From positions 1 to 43,433 of the forward strand of contig VGZZ01000021.1 in assembly GCA_016872285.1 (NCBI GenBank): 43,433 nucleotides of DNA. The letters are read 5' to 3'. Each line of letters begins with the position of its first letter. Positions within the stretch are counted from its first letter, which is position 1. Position numbers and translations under genes: made by a program. Below the pieces are notes generated by a model. The model made no database searches, was not told where the DNA came from, and saw nothing but the letters and a program-made list of their open reading frames with translations. Shown piece by piece: positions 8,957 to 16,238 of this stretch. The DNA is from SAR202 cluster bacterium. Lineage in GTDB: Bacteria; Chloroflexota; Dehalococcoidia; Lucifugimonadales; GCA-2712585.

Positions 8957-9079
8957 GAACAGAATGACTAAAAGGCCGAACTAGGTGATCACGCAACAGG
9001 AATTGACATTTCAGGCATGGTAAGATGACTCGAGTTAACGAAAATAGGTAGTAATAACTGAGGATTTTGAGGGAGGGGA

Positions 9080-9196
9080 ATGAACTTCATCCTTCCGAAG
9101 ATTGTAGTTAGTCCACTTGCACGAGGGCTTAAGGTAAATCCAGGCGTACAAATAGAACAAACGTACGCTGATGGAGGTATTTCTGCAAGCCTTTAG
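9080..9196 (+). CDS. Putative 38-aa small protein upstream of the XRE-ImmA gene
   Basis: An ATG at 9080 opens 38 codons and a TAG, directly preceded by an unusually strong ribosome-binding site (AGGGAGGGG, 9070-9078). The peptide begins MNFILPKIVVSPLARGLKV and ends in GGISASL; it has no membrane segment or cysteine. It ends 20 bases before the XRE-ImmA start, which itself has only a poor ribosome-binding site, so translation may be coupled. It could be a leader peptide, a third module component or a chance ORF. The evidence is the ribosome site and position only. Confidence 0.4.
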   Translation: MNFILPKIVVSPLARGLKVNPGVQIEQTYADGGISASL

Positions 9197-9216
9197 GGGC
9201 TTACAAGAGACAGGTT

Positions 9217-10353
9217 ATGGACCGCATTCAGACGGTTAATATTGAACGGATAGAGTGGGCATGCCAACAGTATGGCATAACCCACGCTCAGCTAGCGGCG
9301 AGCGTGGGTGTGCCTGAATCCACAATCAACCGCTTATTCGCTGGCAACGGCATTACCTTCAATAATCTTCAGAAGATAGCTGAGTTTTTTGGACATGGGG
9401 TGCTGTTCTTTGTCGAGCAAGGATCAGTCGACGCAACCGCTGTATACACGCCACAGTTCCGAACGATTTTGAATAGGAAGCCAAACCTGAGTGCAAAGTT
9501 GCGAAGATTTGTTCGTGGGGTCGAGAAGCAGCGTGAAGCCTACCTTGCCTTGCAAGAAGCAATTTCCGAACCCGGCGCTGCGTTTACCCCCCCTGACATA
9601 GCCGGTCTGCCAAACGGCCCCCAAATTGTCCGTGACTGGTTGAACCTCTCGACAGACAACAACTTTAGCACCACTCGCACAAAGATTGAGGAGAAAGGGG
9701 TTCTAGTCTTCCTGAGTAACGGTTACAACGGGAAGTGGCAGATACCAAAGGATGAACCTATTTTGGGATTCTCTATATACCACAACTATTACCCAGTAAT
9801 TGTTGTAAAAAAGGAATCCGAACAGCGGCAACTATTTACTCTGATGCATGAGTTGGCACATCTCTTAATCCATAAGACGAGCTGGGTAGACGACAGGTTT
9901 GATTTGGAGTCTTACACAGGGCAAGAGCAGGTCGCCAATGCTCTTGCGGGGCGCGTGCTTGTACCAGACGCGGTACTAGGTCGCATAAATGACCAGGAAA
10001 GACCTACAAATGTCGCTGAATACGACGAATGGCTGGCTGATATACGCCAAGAGCGTGGTGTAAGTGGCGAGGTAATCCTCCGTAGGTTGCTTGATAGCGG
10101 TCGGCTATTACAGGAGAACTACACCGCATATCGGCAATGGAAATCGGCCGTTGCTTGGGAGCAAAAGGAAGGCGGAAACCGGTCGTACCGCTACCGTGAA
10201 CCTATCCATATGTTCGGGGATGGATTTGTCCGCACCGTTTTTGAGGCATTGCAGGCTAAAGAGATTACGCTGACGAAGGCAAGCGGTTATCTCGACAATC
10301 TTCGGATTCAAGATGTCCATGAACTAGAGAGATACTGCTGTGCACATGTTTGA
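9217..10353 (+). CDS. XRE-family HTH / ImmA-IrrE metallopeptidase fusion
   Basis: 378 aa. Residues 8-60 form an XRE helix-turn-helix (ITHAQLAASVGVPESTINRLF). The C-terminal half is an ImmA/IrrE zinc peptidase with HELAH at 211-215 (LFTLMHELAHLLIH) and a downstream glutamate in GQEQVANALAGRVLVPD as the likely third zinc ligand. In ImmA of ICEBs1 and in Deinococcus IrrE such enzymes cleave a repressor. In fused XRE form next to a PIN-like gene they act as, or are predicted to act as, the antitoxin/regulator. The following DUF4411 gene overlaps it by 8 bases (ATGTTTGA), which signals translational coupling. Base composition is visibly AT-richer than the flanking genes, consistent with acquisition by transfer. 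Confidence 0.9.
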   Translation: MDRIQTVNIERIEWACQQYGITHAQLAASVGVPESTINRLFAGNGITFNNLQKIAEFFGHGVLFFVEQGSVDATAVYTPQFRTILNRKPNLSAKLRRFVRGVEKQREAYLALQEAISEPGAAFTPPDIAGLPNGPQIVRDWLNLSTDNNFSTTRTKIEEKGVLVFLSNGYNGKWQIPKDEPILGFSIYHNYYPVIVVKKESEQRQLFTLMHELAHLLIHKTSWVDDRFDLESYTGQEQVANALAGRVLVPDAVLGRINDQERPTNVAEYDEWLADIRQERGVSGEVILRRLLDSGRLLQENYTAYRQWKSAVAWEQKEGGNRSYRYREPIHMFGDGFVRTVFEALQAKEITLTKASGYLDNLRIQDVHELERYCCAHV

Positions 10354-10819
10354 CGCTTCATCCGCCATCCATGGATGGGATAACTATCCATTGGCCCAAT
10401 TTCCGCGCCTCTGGGATTGGCTAGGAAACCAAATTGGTGCTCAACAAGTCCAACTTTCTGAAACCGCATATAAGGAAGTTTGCGCTAAGCAACCAGTGTG
10501 TAGGAATTGGCTAAGAGATCAGAATGTGACTACTGTAGGGAATACTCCAGCGATTGTCCAAGAAGCGTTAAACATAAAACCCCTGCTTTGTATCGTTGGA
10601 GACAACTACCACCAAGATGGTGTTGGCGAAAACGACCTTCTCATCATCGCCTCTGCAAAAATCAACGGAGCGACTCTTGTCTCCGATGAAAAGAAGCAAC
10701 CGTTTCTGCCAGGCGACCTTAGGCGATACAAGATTCCCGCAGTTTGCGCTCGCCTTAATGCGCCAGTACCCTGCCAAAGTTTCCTTGAGTACATCGTATC
10801 CTCGCGACAGGTATTCTAG
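10346..10819 (+). CDS. DUF4411 PIN-like protein (probable toxin)
   Basis: 157 aa from the ATG at 10346; a GTG at 10340 would add two residues. It begins MFDASSAIHGWDNYP, which fits the DUF4411 opening with the first acidic PIN residue (Asp3), and later has GENDLLIIASAKINGATLVSDE, supplying further acidic residues of a PIN-like nuclease site. PIN-like folds are usually metal-dependent RNases, and toxin activity follows from that. It overlaps the XRE-ImmA gene and nothing else follows closely, so the pair forms a self-contained module. The toxin role is inferred from family and arrangement. Confidence 0.8.
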   Translation: MFDASSAIHGWDNYPLAQFPRLWDWLGNQIGAQQVQLSETAYKEVCAKQPVCRNWLRDQNVTTVGNTPAIVQEALNIKPLLCIVGDNYHQDGVGENDLLIIASAKINGATLVSDEKKQPFLPGDLRRYKIPAVCARLNAPVPCQSFLEYIVSSRQVF

Positions 10820-10863
10820 CTGGTTTTCGTTTACTAGAACTTACGGGACATTTGCCAAGAGCT

Positions 10864-12414
10864 ATGCCCACCTCCCTCATTCGCGCCAAATACGTCATCA
10901 CCCGCGTCACCGGTCCCGACTCCGCCCGCGTCATCACCGACGGCGCGGTGTATCAGGAGGACGGCGTTATCCGCGAGGTAGGTGACTACCGCGACCTCCG
11001 CGCCCGGCACCCCGACTCCGAGGTCCTCGGCTCCACACGGCACCTCCTCATGCCCGGCCTGGTCAACGACCACGACCACGTCGGCTTTTCCGCGGTGCAG
11101 TTGGGCGTGCCGCACCTGCCCCTAGAGCTGTCCGGCCTGGCGCGATTCGGCGCGCGGGAGCTGGACCCGTATCTCGAACACCTGTGGGGCGCTGTGCAAA
11201 TGATCGAAAGCGGCACCACCGCCGTCCAGATCATGTACACCCCCGGCCGCGGCGCCGCGCCCATCGACCCCGTCACCACAGACAAGGTTATCCGCGCTTA
11301 CCAGGACGCCGGCCTCCGCCTGGCCTACGCCCCCAACCTCCAGGACCAGAACTCGCTGGTGGCGAGCCCCAAGGGCGGCGAGAAGGAGTTCGCTGCGTCG
11401 CTGCCGCCTGACGTAGGCAAGCGCTTTTCCGATTTCATGGCCCGCAGCTACGTGCCGCTGGATGAAGTACTGTCTCTATCTGAAGGCCTCTTCAAGAAGT
11501 ACAACGGCGCCTCTGGCGGACGAGTCATCGTCAACACCGCTCCCACCAACGTGCAGCGCTGCTCCGACGATATGATCGTGGGCCTTAAGCGCCTCTCCCA
11601 TAAATACAAGACCACCAGCCACATCCACCTCCTGGAGACCGTCTATCAAAAGCGGTTCGGCCATCGAATCTACGGTACTTCGGCGGTAAAGCACCTCCAG
11701 GACATCGGCTTCCTGGGGCCCGACGCCGTCTGCGGCCACACCGTCTGGGCGACGGACGACGACATCGCCATTTTGAAATCGACGGGCGCCAGCGTGTGCC
11801 ACAACGCCAGCTCCAACTTCCGCCTGCGCTCGGGCATCGCGCCGGTGCATCGATTTGTCCAGGAGGGCGTACGCGTCGCCATCGGCACCGACGACATGGG
11901 CCTCAATGACGACAAGGACATGTTCCAGGAGATGCGGCTGGTGCTGAAGCTGCATCGACTGCCCGGTGTGGACTTCACGCCTTTGACCACCTTCCAGGTC
12001 CTCGAGATGGCCACCACCAACGGCGCCTATTGCAGCGGCTTCGGCGGCAAAATCGGCGCCTTGGAGCCGGGTATGCGGGCCGACATGACGCTGGTGGATC
12101 TGTCGCGCCTTGACCAGCCCTACCTCAACCCCGACACCCCCATCGTCGAGGCCCTGGTGCAGCGGGCGCGGGGCGTGGACGTGGATACGGTAATAGTCGA
12201 CGGGGAGGTGCTGATGAAGGGCCGCCGCCTCACGACTATCGACAAAAAGGCGCTTTTGAAGGACATCCACCAGGCCTTAGACCGGCCTCTGACCGAGCGG
12301 GAGTTGGAGCGCAAGGCGTTGGGCCATGCGGTGTCGCCGCATCTCAAGGCGTTCTACAGCAAGGCCATGGGGGACCTGGGCGCGCCCCACTCGCAATACA
12401 ACTCGCGAGGCTAA
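10864..12414 (+). CDS. Amidohydrolase (cytosine deaminase / atrazine chlorohydrolase-like)
   Basis: 516 aa from the ATG at 10864; a TTG four codons earlier is also open. Metal and catalytic residues of the amidohydrolase superfamily are in order: HxH in NDHDHVG, His in TSHIHLLET, His in CGHTVWAT, and Asp in AIGTDDMG. The C-terminus carries the usual beta-sandwich return (LEPGMRADMTLVDLS and VIVDGEVLMKGRR). The HxH, H, H, D set with HLLE fits mononuclear deaminases or chlorohydrolases acting on heterocycles; the natural substrate cannot be fixed. GC-rich codon use returns here, marking the right edge of the XRE-ImmA/DUF4411 module. Confidence 0.88.
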   Translation: MPTSLIRAKYVITRVTGPDSARVITDGAVYQEDGVIREVGDYRDLRARHPDSEVLGSTRHLLMPGLVNDHDHVGFSAVQLGVPHLPLELSGLARFGARELDPYLEHLWGAVQMIESGTTAVQIMYTPGRGAAPIDPVTTDKVIRAYQDAGLRLAYAPNLQDQNSLVASPKGGEKEFAASLPPDVGKRFSDFMARSYVPLDEVLSLSEGLFKKYNGASGGRVIVNTAPTNVQRCSDDMIVGLKRLSHKYKTTSHIHLLETVYQKRFGHRIYGTSAVKHLQDIGFLGPDAVCGHTVWATDDDIAILKSTGASVCHNASSNFRLRSGIAPVHRFVQEGVRVAIGTDDMGLNDDKDMFQEMRLVLKLHRLPGVDFTPLTTFQVLEMATTNGAYCSGFGGKIGALEPGMRADMTLVDLSRLDQPYLNPDTPIVEALVQRARGVDVDTVIVDGEVLMKGRRLTTIDKKALLKDIHQALDRPLTERELERKALGHAVSPHLKAFYSKAMGDLGAPHSQYNSRG

Positions 12415-12509
12415 CTCCATCCACCCCAACGCGTAACCTGCCGCCCGTAGGCCCTTCCGCGCGTAATGGCACGAAAGGCCAGGTGGCGCTAGGGCTGCAG
12501 CCGTCTTAT

Positions 12510-12515
12510 TATAAT
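12510..12515 (+). promoter_or_regulatory. -10 element upstream of the cyclic-nucleotide-binding gene
   Basis: A perfect TATAAT places the transcription start near 12522. The -35 region 17 bases upstream is weak. If real, this excludes the in-frame TTG/GTG starts at or before 12483 and supports the ATG at 12588. Confidence 0.4.
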
Positions 12516-12570
12516 ATGCCGCCAGGGCTCACATCCCCATTATGTCAGACCTTGGCGGCGACTTCGCCAC

Positions 12571-12583
12571 GGGGGGGGGGGGG
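12571..12583 (+). repeat. 13-base G homopolymer before a start codon
   Basis: Thirteen consecutive G end 4 bases before the ATG at 12588, where a ribosome-binding site is expected. G tracts of this length are prone to slippage in replication and also in sequencing, so the exact count is uncertain. Confidence 0.85.
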
Positions 12584-12587
12584 ATTC

Positions 12588-13064
12588 ATGGCCTTCATCG
12601 ACTATCTGGCCAAATCTAGTTTGTTCCACGGGCTTCCTGAGGAATATCTGAATTGGCTAACCCCCTGCTGTCGGGAAAAATTCTTTCAGCAGCACCACCA
12701 GCTTTTTAAGGAAGGCGACGTAGCTGATACGCTGTATGTGATAACGTCCGGCCAGGTGGTGCTGGAAATGACGGTTACGAGTTCCCTGCGGCATTTCAAG
12801 GAGACTATCGCCATTACTTCTGTGGGCCCGCCGCATCCCATAGCCGAAAGGGCGTTAGTAGCCCCGTATCGATATGCCTTCTCCGCCAGGGCGGTATTGG
12901 ACACCTCCTGCGTGGCGATCGACTGCGTTGGTTTGCGAGAAAGGATGGACTCGGACCATTATTTAGGCAGCGTGATTAGAAAAAATCTACTGCAGATCCT
13001 GTCGGAGAGGCTCCAGCAGACCAGAGAAGTCCTGGCGTATGAAAGAGCCACGCGGCTGATCTGA
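12588..13064 (+). CDS. Cyclic nucleotide-binding domain protein
   Basis: 158 aa from ATG 12588. The cNMP-binding fold is seen from residue 5: FHGLPEEYLNWLTPCCREKFF, then the phosphate-cassette-like region HHQLFKEGDVADTLYVITSGQVVLEM, and further strands ending CVAIDCVGLRERM. The last helices (SVIRKNLLQILSERLQQTREV) resemble the CAP dimerisation helix, but there is no DNA-binding HTH, so it is not a complete CRP regulator. The phosphate-binding cassette is degenerate (ISSVGPPHPIAERALVAPYRYA-like, without the classical GE...R-A pattern intact), so nucleotide binding is uncertain. The only candidate ribosome site is the poly-G tract. Confidence 0.75.
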   Translation: MAFIDYLAKSSLFHGLPEEYLNWLTPCCREKFFQQHHQLFKEGDVADTLYVITSGQVVLEMTVTSSLRHFKETIAITSVGPPHPIAERALVAPYRYAFSARAVLDTSCVAIDCVGLRERMDSDHYLGSVIRKNLLQILSERLQQTREVLAYERATRLI

Positions 13065-13159
13065 CAAATCGTCTTCAGCATCGGCCAAACGCCAGCCCCG
13101 TGGCCGCCGGTGATTCCGGCTCTCAGGCGTGAGGTTTTACCCAGGCCCTATCACCCGCT

Positions 13160-13190
13160 TTGACAGCCGCCGCAGGCGTTGGGTTACGAT
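13160..13190 (+). promoter_or_regulatory. Promoter candidate for the 13226 gene
   Basis: TTGACA at 13160-13165 and TACGAT at 13185-13190 are separated by 19 bases, slightly longer than ideal. A strong GAGGAGGTG ribosome site follows before the ATG. Confidence 0.45.
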
Positions 13191-13225
13191 GATAGAGCAG
13201 CAATTAGAGGTGAGGAGGTGGTGAT

Positions 13226-13636
13226 ATGACGAATCCTATGCCCAGCGAACAAAAAGAGCAGTGGATTATCGGCGATTTGCTGGCCGCCGTCATGGATGAC
13301 CACAGCCACGCAGACGACGTTATAAATGCTCTGGAAGCGGAAGGGTTTGCTAGGGACACCATTCGCGTGTTCCACGGCCAGGCCGGCAGCGAGGAGATGG
13401 GACATGCCGGCGGAAAGGGGTTGATAGGACACGTCCTTCGCGGCATTGAAGATTGGGTGGGCAACTCCAAGAACATGACCGACCACCTAAAAGACGAGGT
13501 TGACCGCGGACGGTACGTACTGGTGGTGCCATTGCCGGACCCGGACTCCGAAGACCACGTGCGGCGTGTCCTCCAGAGCCACGGCGGCCATGACATGACC
13601 GCGCGTATTAACGACAACTGGAAGACCTACGCTTAG
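13226..13636 (+). CDS. Small soluble protein of unknown function (stress-protein-like)
   Basis: 136 aa. It has an N-terminal alpha/beta segment (DDHSHADDVINALEAEGFARDTIRVFHG), a glycine-rich middle (GHAGGKGLIGHVLRGIEDWVG), then DRGRYVLVVPLPDPDSEDHVRRVLQSHGGHDM. The first and third segments resemble the paired ferredoxin-like halves of general-stress proteins of the YflT/17M type, which carry a glycine-rich middle, but I cannot confirm the family. The protein is His- and Asp-rich with no membrane segment. A strong ribosome site and dedicated promoter and terminator mark it as a well-expressed single-gene unit. Confidence 0.75.
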   Translation: MTNPMPSEQKEQWIIGDLLAAVMDDHSHADDVINALEAEGFARDTIRVFHGQAGSEEMGHAGGKGLIGHVLRGIEDWVGNSKNMTDHLKDEVDRGRYVLVVPLPDPDSEDHVRRVLQSHGGHDMTARINDNWKTYA

Positions 13637-13657
13637 CCGGCGCTGCGTTTCGAGCGC

Positions 13658-13693
13658 TAAAGAGAGGGGGCGGATTCCTGCCCCCTCTCTTTA
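13658..13693. terminator. Bidirectional intrinsic terminator
   Basis: A perfect 14-bp stem (13658-13671 with 13680-13693) around an 8-base loop, with A-rich and T-rich outer arms (AAAGAGAGGGGGC and its complement). It separates the convergent small-protein gene and the beta-lactamase-like gene, so it can act on both strands. Confidence 0.8.
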
Positions 13694-13722
13694 CGTACCG
13701 TATGCGCTGGGCTGGCAGAATC

Positions 13723-16065
13723 CTAAGGCTTGACCTCCACAGCGTCGCAGCCGAAGAAGGTGTGCCAGTTGTTGTCGGATCCCAGATAAGACCCGACGAC
13801 ACAGACCTTGGTGGTGTTCTTATGGACTCCTGAGCTGGACACGCCGAAGTGCAGGACCATGTCCAGGTCGCCGTCCTTCTTCTTATCGTCCAGCTCGTGA
13901 GTGTCCTTTACGAAGTCCTTAGCGGGAGATGGCGATGAGCCGCCGCCGTTGTTCAGGGTTTCCTGGGTGCCAAACCGCGTGGTGGCAAAGTCCACCTTGG
14001 TTGCATTAAAGGCTATGGGTAGGCCGTATTCCCCGGCTGACGTTGTCAGGATAGCTACTGGGAACTTCTGATTGCTGTTGGGATTGATGAAGTTCTTATC
14101 GTTGCCGGGGCGGAAGTTGATGGCGACGGGGGTTACGCATTCGATAACACGGACGACCTCTACGCTGTTGTTGGAAGCGTTCGGGTCTTCGACGTGCTGG
14201 TCCACCGCCGCGATGCTATTGGTAAACTTGAGCTCGTGCTGGCTGGGCTCCAGGCACTCGAAATCGAAGACCTCGGCGATCTCCCTATCGACACTTACCG
14301 CCAGGTCCAGGGCTTTGAACTGTACCGTAATGGTGGCGGGCCCTTCCGCTTCCACTACAGTCCCGGCGGGCTGGTTGTTCAGCACCACTTGCGGCTCGCC
14401 TGTCTTGTCTATAACGATTGTCGCGGGGGCCTCTTGAGCGCCGACGTGGATGGAGCCTTTTATTCCTTCGGGGATGACCATGCTGCGCTCAACGTTTGCG
14501 TCCACGGGGTCAGAATAGAGGTCGTTTACGGTGTCGCCGAAGTTGTGCAGGGTCTTGGTGGTGGAGAAGACGAAGGGCTGGCCCACCAGGATTTCGCCCA
14601 GCTCAGCGCTGTCCAGTTCCGAGAAGTCCCACCCGACGACGGCCAGGTCAGCCTGGGCGATGACGGCCAGGTCCAGGGAAGCGACGCCGTCGTTGTTGCT
14701 GAGGTTGGGCTCTACAACGTTGGGGTTGGCGGAGTTAATTTCGCTTGCAATCTCGAAGCCGTGGAAGCTGGGCTGCGAGCATTCGATGATTAGGTTTCTC
14801 TCGACCACCACCAGGTTGCCCTGGGCCATAGCGGGCACAATCTCGCTTGCGTCCTCAGGGGCGATCTGGCAATCAGGGGAGGCTGAGGCTACGCGCACCA
14901 GCTTGCCGTCGATGACGTCGGCGGGGCCGTTGTTGCGCATAGCGACCCGTACCGTGACCTGTACAGGCGTGTTCACTGGGATCTCGTCCGGAGCATCCAC
15001 CATGGTGGTGCTGGTGATCTGAAGGTCGGCCTCGCAGGCGGCCCAGGACTCCAAGGCGGCGCGAATCTCCTCTCGGAAAAGCTCTACGCCTGCGGGGCGG
15101 ATTCCCATGAAGCCGCCGTCAATGCTGTCGGCTTTGTGAATGAAGGCGCCGTAGACGTACTCCTGAATTTCGGTCTCGCAGGTGACAGTATCCTTCCACG
15201 GCACCTGCGCCCAGCCCGCGACCGTGCGGTTCTCACCGTCACTGAGAGTGTAGCTGCCGGCCTTGTTCGCCGACTGCCTTTGCGACTTGAAACTGGCTAT
15301 CGACGCGGCGCTGAGGCTCATGCCGGCGGCCTCGGTGTCGATGATCCCGTTGAAAGTGCCGTTGTCCTGGGTCATGAGCGAGAAGGCCGATGCCCTATTG
15401 GCGTTGTCCAGGAACCCGGTGGCGACCGACTCGTACATCTTGCCACCGTCCACCAGGGTTAACTGGTTGGGGTTAGCCAGGGCGTTGGCACCGCAGCCGA
15501 TGAGGTGGTTGAGGGCGGTGTCGTCCATATCGAAAGTGTCGCGGGTGTTATTAATGCTGGCGTCGCCGAAGAAGTCCCGCATGGCCTGGGTCCATCGGTT
15601 GTCGGAGGGACCCATCATTTGCTGGAGGCCGTTCTGAAGGGTGTCGGTCCCCGGCAACGTCGAAACGTCCGGGCAGCTGGTCCCTGGCGGCGGGCTGTTG
15701 TTGTAGTTGGCAGGGCCGGCAAACCAGGGAACCTGGGTAGCCAGGGTTACCACATCGCCGTCAATGACGGCCCCATCCTGGACCTGCCGCATAGCGTGGA
15801 AGTGAATCAGCGCTTTGATGGTGCTGGCAGGCTCAAAGATGAAGGACTCGTTATTAGCGGCAATAACTGACCCATTTACCTCTTTCAGATATACGCCCAC
15901 CGTTCCATTGGTTGCGGCATCATCCAAAATCTGGCGCACCCGGTCCTCTGGGTCGGCGGCGGATGCTGTGGGAGCGGCCAGCGCCACCCCCAGCAGGGCC
16001 GCCAGCAAAGGGAGCCAGGAAATTGGCGCGAGTTTGCGGCCACGCAGAGTTCTTAACGTTTTCAT
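13723..16065 (-). CDS. Secreted multidomain protein: class A beta-lactamase-like domain plus CARDB-like repeats
   Basis: 780 aa from the ATG at 16065, chosen because an AGGAG site precedes it and a signal peptide starts there; the open frame to 16233 looks non-coding. The signal peptide ends near ASA/ADP at about 37. Residues 39-345 resemble a class A serine beta-lactamase or DD-peptidase: STIK (Ser81, Lys84), SDN (154-156), an omega-loop-like DTALN (182-186) and KAGS (268-271). In class A enzymes the residue four before that Asn is the deacylating Glu166; here it is Asp182. Residues about 345-640 hold CARDB-like Ig modules (MRNNGPADVIDGKLVRV, DPNASNNSVEVV). The C-terminus (INFRPGNDKNFINPNSN, FPVAILTT, GDLDMVLHF) matches a module common in extracellular proteins. 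It is the second gene of an operon with the VWA gene. Confidence 0.85.
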   Translation of the reverse strand: MKTLRTLRGRKLAPISWLPLLAALLGVALAAPTASAADPEDRVRQILDDAATNGTVGVYLKEVNGSVIAANNESFIFEPASTIKALIHFHAMRQVQDGAVIDGDVVTLATQVPWFAGPANYNNSPPPGTSCPDVSTLPGTDTLQNGLQQMMGPSDNRWTQAMRDFFGDASINNTRDTFDMDDTALNHLIGCGANALANPNQLTLVDGGKMYESVATGFLDNANRASAFSLMTQDNGTFNGIIDTEAAGMSLSAASIASFKSQRQSANKAGSYTLSDGENRTVAGWAQVPWKDTVTCETEIQEYVYGAFIHKADSIDGGFMGIRPAGVELFREEIRAALESWAACEADLQITSTTMVDAPDEIPVNTPVQVTVRVAMRNNGPADVIDGKLVRVASASPDCQIAPEDASEIVPAMAQGNLVVVERNLIIECSQPSFHGFEIASEINSANPNVVEPNLSNNDGVASLDLAVIAQADLAVVGWDFSELDSAELGEILVGQPFVFSTTKTLHNFGDTVNDLYSDPVDANVERSMVIPEGIKGSIHVGAQEAPATIVIDKTGEPQVVLNNQPAGTVVEAEGPATITVQFKALDLAVSVDREIAEVFDFECLEPSQHELKFTNSIAAVDQHVEDPNASNNSVEVVRVIECVTPVAINFRPGNDKNFINPNSNQKFPVAILTTSAGEYGLPIAFNATKVDFATTRFGTQETLNNGGGSSPSPAKDFVKDTHELDDKKKDGDLDMVLHFGVSSSGVHKNTTKVCVVGSYLGSDNNWHTFFGCDAVEVKP

Positions 16066-16187
16066 TATCTTCACTCCTGACAATTTTGTCCTGACATAAA
16101 ATTTTTCGTCTAGGCCGTCCGGGACCTTCAGTTGAGTCCCGGCAAGATATAGTCCAATCCCCTGCTGTGTCCGCTGCGTCACTATGT

Positions 16188-16216
16188 AGAGGGGGGCAGA
16201 TGCCTGCCCCCCCTCT
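16188..16216 (-). terminator. GC-block hairpin between the VWA and beta-lactamase-like genes
   Basis: AGAGGGGGGCAG (16188-16199) pairs with a CTGCC...CTCT arm (16204-16216) around a 4-base loop. It lies in the 173-base gap downstream of the VWA stop. No T-run follows, so it may be a partial terminator or an mRNA-stability element separating the two genes. Confidence 0.55.
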
Positions 16217-16238
16217 TGAGTCTTACAAAGCAAGTCCC

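Noticed and set aside
9003-9026. Promoter from TTGACA (9003-9008) and TAAGAT (9021-9026)
   Set aside because: The spacer is only 12 bases, too short for a sigma70 promoter.
16066-16233. N-terminal extension of the beta-lactamase-like frame
   Set aside because: The signal peptide and an AGGAG site begin at 16065; the extension has no coding character.
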